From contig NZ_JANAVP010000010.1 in NCBI RefSeq assembly GCF_024213665.1, positions 124,001-188,000 on the forward strand: a stretch of DNA of 64,000 bases, in the 5' to 3' direction. The notes under the pieces were generated by a model that was not told where the DNA came from, did no database searches, and worked only from the letters and a program-made list of their open reading frames with translations. The translations under genes and the position numbers were made by a program. Position 1 is the first letter of the stretch; every line of letters begins with the position of its first letter. Positions 1 to 7,812 of the stretch are shown here, in pieces. The stretch is from Streptomyces sp. A3M-1-3. Its GTDB lineage: Bacteria > Actinomycetota > Actinomycetes > Streptomycetales > Streptomycetaceae.

Positions 1-447
1 ACGCGGCACGTGATAGGCGACGCCCCGGCCCTCGTACGGTACGGAGCAGGGCAGTTTGCGCGGGACGAACCGGCCGAGTCCGGCCGCGATCACGACGGCG
101 CCGGCGTGCACACGGGTGCCGTCGTCGGCGCCCAGCGTCCAGCCGGCCCCCCGGGGGGTGAGACTGACGGCCGTGCGGCCGAGGAGATGGCTGGTGTCGA
201 AGGGCGCGGCCTGCCGCAGCAGGTTGTCGATCAGGTGCCGGCCCTTGATGCCGGGGTGCCCGGCGACGTCGTACAGCAGTTTCTCCGGATACATCGCCGA
301 CACCTGGCCGCCCGGCTCGTCCAGCCCGTCGACGACCGCCGCCGACAGACCACGGAAACCGGCGTAGTACGCGCCGTACAGCCCGGCGGGTCCGGCGCCG
401 ACGATCGCGATGTCCACGGTCGCCTCGGTGGCTCCGGTCGGGAGCAT
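1..447 (-). CDS. Ferredoxin-NADP reductase-like flavoprotein (3' part cut by window edge)
   Basis: The first 149 residues of an FAD/NAD(P)-dependent oxidoreductase of the thioredoxin-reductase-like (type 2) ferredoxin-NADP reductase group are visible. After a short leader comes the dinucleotide-binding motif GAGPAGLYGAYYAG, then the family-typical EPGGQVSAMYPEK and YDVAGHPGIKG segments. The known role of the family is electron transfer between NADPH and ferredoxin or flavodoxin in the cytoplasm. The ATG at 447 overlaps the stop of the upstream ketopantoate reductase homologue (ATGA), so the two are translationally coupled. The C-terminal NADPH domain lies outside the window. Confidence 0.85.
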   Translation of the reverse strand, partial: MLPTGATEATVDIAIVGAGPAGLYGAYYAGFRGLSAAVVDGLDEPGGQVSAMYPEKLLYDVAGHPGIKGRHLIDNLLRQAAPFDTSHLLGRTAVSLTPRGAGWTLGADDGTRVHAGAVVIAAGLGRFVPRKLPCSVPYEGRGVAYHVPR

Positions 448-1403
448 CACGCCGCACCCCCTTCGCCGCGCTGCTCCCGGGCACGTGCTTCACGCAGGCT
501 CAGTACCTCGTACAGGAAGCCGTTGACCGGGGTCGGGGTGCCGCTGCGGGCGCCGAGCCGGACCACCGAACCCGTCCATGCCTCCAGCTCGGAGGCCTTG
601 CCCGCGCCGATGTCGCGTTGCAACGACGAGGTGCCCTCGGCCGGTTGCTGATCGACGAAGTCCAGCGTCCTGGCGACGATGTCGTCCGGCAGGGCGATGC
701 CGGACGCCTGGGCGACCTGCTGGATTTCGGCCATCGCGTCCGCGAGCAGCCGCCGGGTGCCCGGCCGGGACCGGAGCGCGCCGATCGGTGCGTCGGTGGC
801 CGCGCCGACCCCGCCGAGCGGGGCCACGAACAGGAACTTGGCCCAGAGTTCGGCCCAGATGTCCTGCGGCACCACCGCCGCCACACCGGCTTCGTCGAGC
901 GCCTGCCGCAGCCCTTCCACCCGCTCCGACGGGCGGTTGTCCCACTCGCCGAAGGTGAGGGAGCCCAGCCCGCCGATGTGGCGGACCCGGCCTGGCCCCT
1001 CCAGATACGTGATGATCTTCGCGCTGCCCGGCACAACCGCTTCTCTGCCGACCGCCTCCGCCACCTCGACCGGTGTTTCGACACCGTTCTGCGTGGTGAC
1101 GACCGCCGTCCCGGCCCCGGTCAGCGGCTTCAGCAGGCCGATGGCGGAGGGAAGTTGCCAGGTCTTGACACCGAGAAGGACGAAGTCCACCGCCCCGATG
1201 TCCCCGGGGTCCTCGGTCGCCCGCAGGTCCTCCGGGGGCACGGAGAAGCTGCCCGACGGACCGTCGACGGTGAGTCCATCGCGCCGGAGGGCCGCCAGGT
1301 GGCGTCCCCGCGCGACGAACCGGACCTCGTGTCCGCCGGCCACGGCGAGACGGCCACCGAAGTAACCGCCGATTCCGCCGGCACCAACCACCGCTACTTT
1401 CAC
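447..1403 (-). CDS. panE: 2-dehydropantoate 2-reductase (ketopantoate reductase) family protein
   Basis: 318 residues, the normal length for this family, which reduces ketopantoate to pantoate with NADPH. The N-terminus carries the Rossmann motif GAGGIGGYFGGRLA. The C-terminal ApbA domain contains the conserved lysine region WAKFLFVAPLGGVGA, and a VVPGSAKIITYLEGPG segment lies between the two. It is the first gene of a two-gene unit with the ferredoxin reductase. Streptomyces usually have several panE-like genes, and in such contexts they can reduce other 2-oxo acids, so the substrate is an inference. An operator-like motif shared with the neighbouring TetR genes lies about 80-100 bases upstream of the start. 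Confidence 0.8.
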   Translation of the reverse strand: MKVAVVGAGGIGGYFGGRLAVAGGHEVRFVARGRHLAALRRDGLTVDGPSGSFSVPPEDLRATEDPGDIGAVDFVLLGVKTWQLPSAIGLLKPLTGAGTAVVTTQNGVETPVEVAEAVGREAVVPGSAKIITYLEGPGRVRHIGGLGSLTFGEWDNRPSERVEGLRQALDEAGVAAVVPQDIWAELWAKFLFVAPLGGVGAATDAPIGALRSRPGTRRLLADAMAEIQQVAQASGIALPDDIVARTLDFVDQQPAEGTSSLQRDIGAGKASELEAWTGSVVRLGARSGTPTPVNGFLYEVLSLREARAREQRGEGGAA

Positions 1404-1481
1404 GGACTCCCCCGCTCCTCTTCGATACGCCCTGCAGGCACGCAGCTCGATGCCTTTCTGACCCCCGGTGACTCCAGAACC

Positions 1482-1500
1482 ATACAGAACAATCGCTATG
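1482..1500 (-). promoter_or_regulatory. Operator-like motif, copy 1 (upstream of the panE homologue)
   Basis: Read on the minus strand this AT-rich island is CATAGCGATTGTTCTGTAT. It closely matches copies at 2275-2293 and 3182-3200, each in front of an ArpA/ScbR-type regulator. The position suits a promoter operator for the panE unit. The outer CATA/TATG ends are inverted, giving an imperfect palindrome as in known autoregulatory elements. Function is inferred. Confidence 0.5.
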
Positions 1501-1554
1501 TTTTTCTAGTCCTTTTGGCTCGAAAGAACTGACGCGGGCAGGAGACCGTGAGGG

Positions 1555-2157
1555 TCAGGGGCCCTCGGCCGCGACCCCGCACAGGACCAGCCGCCAGATC
1601 TGTTCCAGCTGGTCAGAGGCGCTTCGCGACGCACCGGCAGGGGCGGCCACCCCGTACCGGATCTGCGATTCGGCGCCGGCCAGCAGGTACACGATCATGT
1701 CCGCCACGGCCTGAAAGGACCCCTCGGCCTGTCGCAACTGCCCCCCTTCGTACGCCCGGTGCAGGAGCTCGAGCACCGCCGGGAGCCAGACATCCACCCA
1801 GCGGCCCGCTCCCCCGGGCCGCTCCCTGGCAAGGCGCACCGAGGACCGTACGACCAGGTCCTCCTCCAGCAGTCCCGCGAGCCCGATGGTCAGGCCGATC
1901 ACGGCGTCGAGCTCGGGGCCGCGTTTCTTCCGCAGCCGCTCCACCAGGGCCCTGGTGATCGCCCCGCCCTCTTTCTCGACGGCGTCGGCCAGGGCCGCCT
2001 TGATGGGGAAATGAAAGGTCAGCGCCCCCATCGAGACGGCCGCCGACTCGCAGATGCGCGACAGCCTGGCACCCCCGTAACCGGCCTCGCCGAACTCCAC
2101 CGCCGCCGCCCGGACAAGCACTCCGCGGGTGCGCACGGCCCTCTCCTGGACCACCAC
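1555..2157 (-). CDS. TetR-family regulator, γ-butyrolactone receptor type (ArpA/ScbR group)
   Basis: Starting at the GTG at 2157, with GAGGAG six bases upstream, this encodes 200 residues; a longer frame has no better start. It opens VVVQERAVRTRG, the N-terminal signature of ArpA/ScbR-type receptors. A TetR helix-turn-helix follows (RLSRICESAAVSMGALTFHFPIK, given in parts: RLSRICESAAVSMGA then LTFHFPIK), and then an all-helical ligand domain. The usual recognition-helix residues KGALYFHF are changed to MGALTFHF, which may alter DNA recognition or mark it as a pseudoreceptor. Family members are cytoplasmic repressors released by γ-butyrolactones or butenolides. A motif at 2275-2293 lies about 120 bases upstream. 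Confidence 0.8.
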   Translation of the reverse strand: MVVQERAVRTRGVLVRAAAVEFGEAGYGGARLSRICESAAVSMGALTFHFPIKAALADAVEKEGGAITRALVERLRKKRGPELDAVIGLTIGLAGLLEEDLVVRSSVRLARERPGGAGRWVDVWLPAVLELLHRAYEGGQLRQAEGSFQAVADMIVYLLAGAESQIRYGVAAPAGASRSASDQLEQIWRLVLCGVAAEGP

Positions 2158-2274
2158 GCCTACTCCTCTCCCTCGCCGATACGCCCCCCGTAGCCGGGAG
2201 CATCGGCAGCCTGCGCGCTCGCCGAGTGGCAGACAACGCCGACTAGAGACGATGCTCTCTCGTTCCATAAAACA

Positions 2275-2293
2275 ATAGCAATCGCTCTGTATT
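2275..2293 (+). promoter_or_regulatory. Operator-like motif, copy 2 (upstream of TetR gene at 1555-2157)
   Basis: ATAGCAATCGCTCTGTATT lies in an AT-rich island. It shares the core ATAGC-R-AT-Y-G-Y-TCTGTAT with copy 1. It probably overlaps the promoter of the TetR gene and would allow autoregulation. Inferred from sequence sharing only. Confidence 0.5.
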
Positions 2294-2446
2294 ATTTTGT
2301 CTGCGGGGGGCTCAGCATCGCCGAAACAGGAGCGCGTCATCATCTCTGGCTACGGAACGACACGTGCCGGGCTCGTCGGGACCCCGGTCGGCACGACCAC
2401 ACGGCTCTGGCGTCGGCCGCGTACGGGTACGCGTACCACCAACTGC

Positions 2447-2482
2447 TTCAGGGGCGGCCCGGGGATCCGGACCGCCCCTGAA
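2447..2482 (-). terminator. Hairpin terminator after the truncated SDR
   Basis: TTCAGGGGCGG and its exact complement CCGCCCCTGAA form an 11-bp stem around a 14-base loop, 33 bases beyond the stop of the SDR fragment. There is no U-tract, which is common in Streptomyces. Confidence 0.55.
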
Positions 2483-2514
2483 CGGGCTACGACTATCGCT
2501 ACAACTCGCCTCGG

Positions 2515-2889
2515 CTAAAAGGCTGTTGCCCGGCCGTCGACGGCCATCGCGGTCCCCGTGACGAAGGAGGACCGGTCGCTGCACAGCCAGGCCGCGGCCT
2601 GGGCGACCTCGTTCGGCGCGGACATCCGCCGCTGCATCGAGTGGGACAGGAAGGTCTCCTCCAGCGCGGGGTGGGCTCCGAGTACCTCCTCCATCATCTC
2701 GGTCCTGGTGCTGCCCACGACGAGCGCGTTGACGCGAATCCCCTGCTCGCCGTAGTCCAGGGCCGCCGCCCGGGTCAGTCCGATCACCGCGTGCTTCGCG
2801 GCGACGTACGCGGCCGACGCGCCGGTGGCCTTCAGCCCGGCGACGCTGGATGTGTTGACCACCGAGCCGCCGGAGCCCGACCTGAGCAT
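2515..2889 (-). pseudogene. Short-chain dehydrogenase/reductase, N-terminal half missing
   Basis: Encodes 124 residues that are the C-terminal half of an SDR: the catalytic serine region VVNTSS, the YVAAKHA active-site Tyr-Lys, IRVNALVVG and the terminal VTGTAMAVDG. The Rossmann GxxxGxG half is absent; homology stops at about 2889, where IS630-like sequence begins. The gene lies between two butyrolactone-receptor-type regulators. SDRs are common partners in butyrolactone biosynthesis, so it may have been a signal-tailoring enzyme; that is inference. Confidence 0.8.
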
Positions 2890-3185
2890 CCGTGGCCGAC
2901 AACTTCTCCCCGCACCTGACCACGAAGAGGTGTCAGCGGGTCGGCACCTGGGCGGCGGCGAACAACGTCGAGATCGCCTACACGCCGACCAACAGCTCCT
3001 GGCTGAACCGGATCGAGGCCCAGTTCACGGCCCTGCGCTACTTCACCCTCGACGGCACCGATCACGCCGACCACAAGGAACAGGGCAGCATGATCCGCCG
3101 CTACATCATCTGGCGAAACCGCCATGCCGATTCCCGCGAGGCCGTGGGCGCCGGCGGGGCCAAGCGCACAAAAGGGGTAACGTAG
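2890..3185 (+). mobile_element. IS630-family transposase remnant (C-terminal part)
   Basis: The reading frame gives the C-terminal DDE part of an IS630-type transposase: DNFSPHLTTKRCQRVGTWAA, then IAYTPTNSSWLNRIEAQFTA with the last acidic residue, then LRYFTLDGTDHADHKEQ. The N-terminal helix-turn-helix and first Asp are missing, and homology fades after about 3135. Its left edge abuts the broken SDR, so insertion or deletion here probably destroyed that gene. Confidence 0.8.
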
Positions 3186-3200
3186 GGAGCGTTCTGTTTG
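3182..3200 (+). promoter_or_regulatory. Operator-like motif, copy 3 (15 bases before TetR gene at 3215)
   Basis: GTAGGGAGCGTTCTGTTTG matches copy 1 (same strand sense) at about 14 of 19 positions, including the block GTTCTGT. It lies directly in front of the Shine-Dalgarno AGGAGG (3205-3210), where a repressor could block initiation. Confidence 0.4.
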
Positions 3201-3214
3201 CTCTAGGAGGTACC

Positions 3215-3889
3215 GTGACCCAGCAGCCGAAGCAGGAAAGGGCCATCCAGACCCGCAAGGAGATCCTCCAGGCTGCGGCCGTAGTCTTCGACGGATCGGG
3301 CTTCGCGGGCGCGAGCATCAAGCGCATCCTGGGAGAAGCCGGAGTCACGGCCGGTGCCTTGTACTTCCACTTCAAGTCGAAGGAAGATCTCGCCCGCGCG
3401 ATCATGAACGCTCAGCCCGACTCGATCATTCCCTGGCTCAGGTCCGAGGGCCTCCAGCGGCTGGTCGACACCACGCTGGTCTGGGCGCATCAGCTGCAGA
3501 CGGACGTCGTCCTCAGGGCAGGGGTGCGACTCACGAGCGAGCAGGGCTCGTTCGGCGTCCGGGACGTCACTCCGTACCAGGACTGGAGCCGGATCTTGAC
3601 CGATTGCCTGCGGGTCGCCGTCGAGAAGGGCGAACTGCAGGCGGGCGTCGAGCCGGCCGAGCTCGCCGAGTTCGTGGTCGAGGCCTGTACGGGCATGCAG
3701 ACCTACTCGGCCGTCGCGAGCGATGCGCGGGCGGACCTGGCCGACCGGGTGGTGCGGATGTGGCGACTGCTCATGCCGGGCATCGCGGTCCCGACCGTCA
3801 TCGCCCGCACCGAAGTGAACCCGTCCCGCGCGAAGGCCGCCATCCTGGACGCCGCCGCGTCGGTGTCGTCCACCGACGCCGTCGCCTGA
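3215..3889 (+). CDS. γ-Butyrolactone receptor-like TetR regulator (ArpA/ScbR type)
   Basis: Start is the GTG at 3215, preceded by AGGAGG with a four-base gap, giving 224 residues. The N-terminus PKQERAIQTRKEILQAAAVV and the recognition region VTAGALYFHFKSKEDLA are the hallmarks of butyrolactone receptors of Streptomyces. The conserved ligand-pocket tryptophan region (QDWSRIL) is present. Such proteins are cytoplasmic repressors of antibiotic or differentiation genes that leave DNA on binding a γ-butyrolactone. No AfsA-type synthase is in view. The upstream region partly consists of IS630 debris, so its native promoter may be shortened. Confidence 0.88.
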   Translation: MTQQPKQERAIQTRKEILQAAAVVFDGSGFAGASIKRILGEAGVTAGALYFHFKSKEDLARAIMNAQPDSIIPWLRSEGLQRLVDTTLVWAHQLQTDVVLRAGVRLTSEQGSFGVRDVTPYQDWSRILTDCLRVAVEKGELQAGVEPAELAEFVVEACTGMQTYSAVASDARADLADRVVRMWRLLMPGIAVPTVIARTEVNPSRAKAAILDAAASVSSTDAVA

Positions 3890-3949
3890 CCGAAGCGGAC
3901 CCCGGTCTCACCTTCACGAAGAGCCCACGGCAAGAGGCTCACGCCCCAT

Positions 3950-4825
3950 TGAGGTGATCCCCGTGGTGTGGACACACCTGACAATGGATCTTGATGGTCC
4001 AGGAAGGTGTAGATCCACATGGCACGGCCCTCGAAGTACAGGACGCCCTGGTCGAGGAGATCCGCGAGGTCCACGCCGAACACCGAGGGAATTACGGCGC
4101 GTTGTGGAACCATGCCGAACTGCGTGGCTTCGGCCATACCGTCAACCGCAAGCGGGGCGCCCGGATGATGCGCAAACACCACATCGTCGGCCGCCACCTA
4201 CGGCGGAAGAGACGCACCACAATCCCAGACCGGCTCTCGCCACCGGCGCCGGACCTGGTCCAGCGGGACTTCACCGCCGGCGCCCTGGACGAGAAGTGGT
4301 GCGGAGACATCACATACGTCCAGGTAGGAGCCACCTGGCTCTACCTCGCCTGCGTCCTGGACATCCGGTCCCGCCGTGTACTCGGCTGGTCCATGGCCCC
4401 GCACATGCGCGCCGAACTCGTCATCGACGCGCTCCAGGCCGCGGTCGCGACTCGCGGCGGTGACGTCACCGGAGTGGCTTCCATGCGGACCGCGGATCGC
4501 AGTACACCTCGGCCGCGTTCGCCCAGGTCTGCGACCGGTACGGCGTCCGCAGGAGCATGGGCAAGGTCGGCTCGAGCTATGACAACGCCCTGGCCGAGAG
4601 TTTCTGGCAGGGCCTGAAGAGGGAGACGATGCACACGAAGCTGTTCGTGACGATGAGCCAGGCAAGGCTGGAGATTTTCGAGTGGCTCACCTACTACAAC
4701 GCCCGACGCCGGCACAGTGCGCTGTCCTACCTCTCCCCGATGGAGTTCGAACAGCAGCACCACAAGACAGCTAAACTCTCACTCGCCGCATGAACCCCTG
4801 TGTCCACACTCCGGGGGTCACCTCA
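3950..4825 (+). mobile_element. Defective IS3-family element, 876 bp, with both terminal inverted repeats
   Basis: Left end 3950-3976 (TGAGGTGATCCCCGTGGTGT then GGACACA) and right end 4799-4825 (complement TGAGGTGACCCCCGGAGTGT then GGACACA) are 27-bp inverted repeats with three mismatches. Inside is only a damaged OrfB-type transposase. OrfA and the OrfB N-terminus are missing, so the element is internally deleted relative to the usual 1.2-1.3 kb. I see no clear target duplication. The right end supplies the stop codon of the neighbouring minus-strand gene. Confidence 0.85.
3991..4793 (+). pseudogene. IS3 OrfB transposase, 5'-deleted and frameshifted
   Basis: The first frame (to about 4480) carries the HTH_21 and integrase-core start: HAEHRGNYGALWNHAELRGF, then DEKWCGDITYVQVG with the first catalytic Asp. 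It shifts near 4478, where GVxFH would be expected. The core continues in another frame as FHADRGSQYTSAAFAQVCDR (second Asp), ending with SYDNALAESFWQGLKRE (catalytic Glu) and RRRHSALSYLSPMEFE. A single-base deletion explains the shift. Probably inactive. Confidence 0.85.
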
Positions 4826-5398
4826 GGGGGTCGCGGTCGAGACGAGGTACACGCGCGGTGCGAAGAGATCGCTGAAGTCCACGGTGATGTGCTGGGTGGG
4901 CTTCGGGTCCTTCTGCGTGTGCGTCGTGCTCCACCACAGATGGCTGGGGAGGAACTTCCAGCCGACGACGGCGGTGTCGCGCTCGCCGATGGCCACCCCC
5001 TCCTTGAGGGCGGCGCGGCTGGTGCCCACGTTCTTCAGAAAGGCGTCCAGGTCGTTGTTGGTCGTCCTGAACTGCACGTACAGCCTGCTGGTCTTCCAGT
5101 TGTTCGTCTCGTAGAAGGCGACGCCCCTGGCCAGGTCGGGGATCGGCACGTCGTAGACGCTGCGCTGCACCTTGGACGGCCAGCCCGGGGTCAGACCGGT
5201 GGCCGACGCCTTCCTCGCCTTGTCGCGGCCGCTGTCGCGGCTCTGCTCGGCGGAGATCAGCAGATAGCCGGCCGGGATACCGATCAGCAGCACGATGATG
5301 ACCGCGGTCAGCCAGCGGCGCACGATCATGTGCCGGCGGTCCTCCGGCGGCTTGCCGCCGCCCTCGTCCGGGTGCGGCGACTGCCTGGGTACGGTCAT
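4823..5398 (-). CDS. Membrane-anchored secreted hypothetical protein, end possibly clipped by IS
   Basis: 191 residues: a charged cytoplasmic N-terminus, one transmembrane helix (about residues 28-48, LTAVIIVLLIGIPAGYLLIS) and an extracellular domain of about 140 residues (WPSKVQRSVYDVPIPDLARG and so on, ending VYLVSTATP). I recognise no family; similar small membrane proteins occur in Streptomyces. Its ATG at 5398 overlaps the stop of the ROK kinase (TAATG), so it is the last gene of that unit. Its TGA stop is the outermost TGA of the IS3 right inverted repeat, so the native C-terminus may be slightly longer. Confidence 0.7.
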   Translation of the reverse strand: MTVPRQSPHPDEGGGKPPEDRRHMIVRRWLTAVIIVLLIGIPAGYLLISAEQSRDSGRDKARKASATGLTPGWPSKVQRSVYDVPIPDLARGVAFYETNNWKTSRLYVQFRTTNNDLDAFLKNVGTSRAALKEGVAIGERDTAVVGWKFLPSHLWWSTTHTQKDPKPTQHITVDFSDLFAPRVYLVSTATP

Positions 5399-6549
5399 TA
5401 CTGGAATCCCTGGGTGGTGCGGGTCGTTCTGTTGGCCTGCGCGTAGCGCTCGTAACGCTCCACGCGGCGGCGGTTGGCCCGCCGGAAGCGGCGCGCCACC
5501 AGCCGGGCCAGGTCGGCCGCGCCGACCATACCCGCATCCGGGCCGAGCTGGGCCTTGGTGATCCGCGCCTCGGGACGGTAGCCGCGGCCGGTGAGGTGCC
5601 GGCGGAAGGCGTCGCGGGCGGGGCCGATCAACAGGTCGTCGGCGGAGCTGACGCCTCCGCCGATGACGAAGCAGGACGGGTCCAGGGCGGCGGCGAGGTT
5701 GGCGATGCCGACGCCGAGCCACTGGCCGATGTCCTGGAGCAGCTCGACGCACATGGCGTCGCCCTCGCGGGCCAGCTCGGTGATGAGCGGCCCGGTGATC
5801 TCGGCGACGTTGCCGCCGACCCGCTCGATGATGTTGTACGCGACCGGGGAGTCGGCGGCGGCGAGCTCGCGGGCCTCGCGGACGAGGGCGTTGCCGGAGC
5901 TGTACTGCTCCCAGCAGCCGCGGTTGCCGCAGGGGCAGCGGTGGCCGCCGGGGACGACCTGCATATGGCCGAATTCGCCGGCCACCCCGTACTTGCCGCG
6001 CTTGACCTGGCCGTCCTCGAGGATCGCGCCGCCGATGCCGGTACCCAGGGTGATCATGACCAGGTGGTCCTCGCCGCGGCCGGCGCCGAAGCGCCATTCC
6101 GCCCAGGCGGCGGTGTTGGCGTCATTGTCGACCATGACGGGGACGGCGAGCCGCGCCGCCAGCGCGTCCCTGAGCGGCTCGTCGCGCCAGGCGAGGTGCG
6201 GGGCGAACAGGACCCGGGACCGGTCGGCGTCGACCCAGCCGGCCGCGCCGATGCCGACGGCGTGCACGTCGTGGCGGTCGGAGAGGTCCAGGACCAGCTC
6301 GACGATGGTGTCCTCGACGACCTTGGGGCTCTTGGACTTGTCCGGCGTCTCGGCGCGGATCTTCTCCAGGATGACCCCGTCGGCGTCGACGACGCCGGCC
6401 ATCACCTTCGTACCGCCGATGTCGATCCCGACGGTCGGGACGCGGGGAGCGGTCAGCAGCGAGCGCCGCTCACGCGTTCCGACGGTCCGCAGGACGGTGG
6501 CCCGCGCGGCCTCGCGCTGGGCGAGCGCGAAATCCCGGTACGTGCTCAT
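5398..6549 (-). CDS. ROK-family sugar kinase (glucokinase-like)
   Basis: Starting at the ATG at 6549, the product has 383 residues. After an unusual leader (MSTYRDFALAQREAARATVL) comes the ATP phosphate-binding motif VGIDIGGTKVMAGVVD. The active-site region VDNDANTAAWAEWRFG (catalytic Asp), the TLGTGIGGAI loop and the ROK zinc signature GHRCPCGNRGCWEQYSSG follow. Family members phosphorylate glucose or related hexoses in the cytoplasm. The gene follows a sugar ABC importer on the same strand, which suggests it phosphorylates the imported sugar. No N-terminal DNA-binding domain is present, so it is a kinase rather than a ROK repressor. Confidence 0.88.
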   Translation of the reverse strand: MSTYRDFALAQREAARATVLRTVGTRERRSLLTAPRVPTVGIDIGGTKVMAGVVDADGVILEKIRAETPDKSKSPKVVEDTIVELVLDLSDRHDVHAVGIGAAGWVDADRSRVLFAPHLAWRDEPLRDALAARLAVPVMVDNDANTAAWAEWRFGAGRGEDHLVMITLGTGIGGAILEDGQVKRGKYGVAGEFGHMQVVPGGHRCPCGNRGCWEQYSSGNALVREARELAAADSPVAYNIIERVGGNVAEITGPLITELAREGDAMCVELLQDIGQWLGVGIANLAAALDPSCFVIGGGVSSADDLLIGPARDAFRRHLTGRGYRPEARITKAQLGPDAGMVGAADLARLVARRFRRANRRRVERYERYAQANRTTRTTQGFQ

Positions 6550-6972
6550 GTCGCGTGCGGCCCTTCTGCGCGGGTGCCCCGGCGGGAGCGGAGGAGGCGG
6601 CTGGCTGCTCGCACGAGTCGTGTCGTCCTTGGGGGTGTGTAGGGGTATCCGTTTCAGGCGGCGGACATCGTTCGCCGTGGCCGATTCTGCCACCTGCCTC
6701 CGGCGGGCGTCCGTCGCGCCGCTGCGGGCCGGTGGGCGGTGCGCCCGCCTGCGGCGGGCCCGCCCGTTCGGCAACGGCGAGCAGGTCACCGTTTCCGGTG
6801 GGCGGCCTGCCGCCGTCGGCGACCGCGGGCCGGTGGGCGGTACGCCCGCCTGCGGCGGGCCCGGCCGTTCGGGCACGGCGAGCACGTCACCGTATCCGCC
6901 GGCCGGCCACCGTCGGCGACCGCGGGCTCGCGCCTCGCCGCGAGCTTCACCGCCTACGGGCACGGGCGGGGT
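6550..6972. other. 423-base gene-free interval
   Basis: Lies between the ROK kinase and the ABC ATPase gene. It contains the ROK promoter region and two imperfect direct repeats of 101 bases (6726-6926). I see no credible gene. Confidence 0.6.
6726..6926. repeat. Imperfect tandem duplication, period 101 bp
   Basis: Unit 1 begins at 6726 and unit 2 at 6827, both with GGGCCGGTGGGCGGT. They stay aligned through CGCCCGCCTGCGGCGGGCCC, CGGCGAGCA-GTCACCGT and GTCGGCGACCGCGGG. Each unit contains the inverted repeat CCGCCTGCGGCGG. The duplication lies in the leader region of the ROK kinase gene. Confidence 0.8.
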
Positions 6973-7812
6973 CTATCCCGCGTCCTTCGGGGCCGGGTGG
7001 CCGCCCAGGTGGGTGGGGGTTGGGGCTCGTTCCAGTTCGTGGCTGAGTTCCTCCAGCTCGGAGCCGCCCGCCATCTGGCGGGTCAGCTCGTCCAGCGTGA
7101 TGCCGTCCTTCGGGTGGCTGCCGAACATCGTGCCGCGCTTGAGCAGCACGAAGCGGTCGCCCACCAGATACGCGTGGTGCGGGTTGTGGGTGATCAGTAC
7201 GACCCCCAGCCCGGCGTCCCGCGCGGCGGCGACGTACTTCAGTACGACGCCCGACTGCTTCACGCCCAGCGCCGCGGTCGGCTCGTCCAGCACCAGGACC
7301 TTCGCGCCGAAGTACACGGCGCGGGCGATCGCGACGCACTGGCGTTCGCCACCGGACAGCGTGCCGATCGGCTGGTCGACGTCGCGCAGGTCGATGCCCA
7401 TGCGGAGCAGTTCGGTACGGGTGGTCTCGCGCATGAGGCCGACGTCGAGGCGACGGAACGGGCCGGCGCCGCGGGTCGGCTCCGAGCCGAGGAAGAAGTT
7501 CCGCCAGACCGGCATCAGCGGGACCACCGCGAGGTCCTGGTAGACCGTGGCGATACCGCGGTCCAGTGCCTCGCGCGGCGAGGACAGGGTGGTCTTCGAC
7601 CCCTCGATGAGGAAGGAGCCCGCGTCGTGCTGGTGCAGCCCCGCGATGATCTTGATGAGGGTGGACTTGCCGGCGCCGTTGTCCCCGAGCACACACGTGA
7701 TCTCGCCCGCGTGGACTTCGAGTGAGACGCCCTCCAGCGCCCTGATGTTGCCGTAGAACTTGCTGACGTCGTCGAGTTCGACGAGCGCGGTGCCGGTACC
7801 GGTGCCGGTCAT
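6973..7812 (-). CDS. Sugar ABC transporter ATP-binding protein (single-domain, RbsA/MglA-type half)
   Basis: 279 residues with Walker [11 protein letters not shown]-loop VYQD, signature LSGGERQ, Walker B VLVLDEP and the switch histidine in LITHN. Ribose-type importers often use a fused double ATPase; this has one cassette and presumably acts as a homodimer. It energises the permease encoded just upstream, overlapping it by four bases (ATGA). Partners are the two lipoproteins encoded before it. The substrate is probably a monosaccharide or inositol. Confidence 0.9.
   Translation of the reverse strand: MTGTGTGTALVELDDVSKFYGNIRALEGVSLEVHAGEITCVLGDNGAGKSTLIKIIAGLHQHDAGSFLIEGSKTTLSSPREALDRGIATVYQDLAVVPLMPVWRNFFLGSEPTRGAGPFRRLDVGLMRETTRTELLRMGIDLRDVDQPIGTLSGGERQCVAIARAVYFGAKVLVLDEPTAALGVKQSGVVLKYVAAARDAGLGVVLITHNPHHAYLVGDRFVLLKRGTMFGSHPKDGITLDELTRQMAGGSELEELSHELERAPTPTHLGGHPAPKDAG

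Larger units (their letters stand above)
2158..2514. other. 357-base gene-free interval
   Basis: No credible gene. It contains the promoter side of the TetR gene ending at 1555, the operator-like motif at 2275-2293 in an AT-rich island (about 2260-2300), a perfect 12-base palindrome GGTACGCGTACC at 2426-2437, and a hairpin at 2447-2482. Confidence 0.6.

Noticed and set aside
5398..6963. Longer N-terminus for the ROK kinase reaching into the 101-bp repeats
   Set aside because: The added 138 residues are low-complexity Arg/Pro/Gly and read through the repeat; the ATG at 6549 fits the family.
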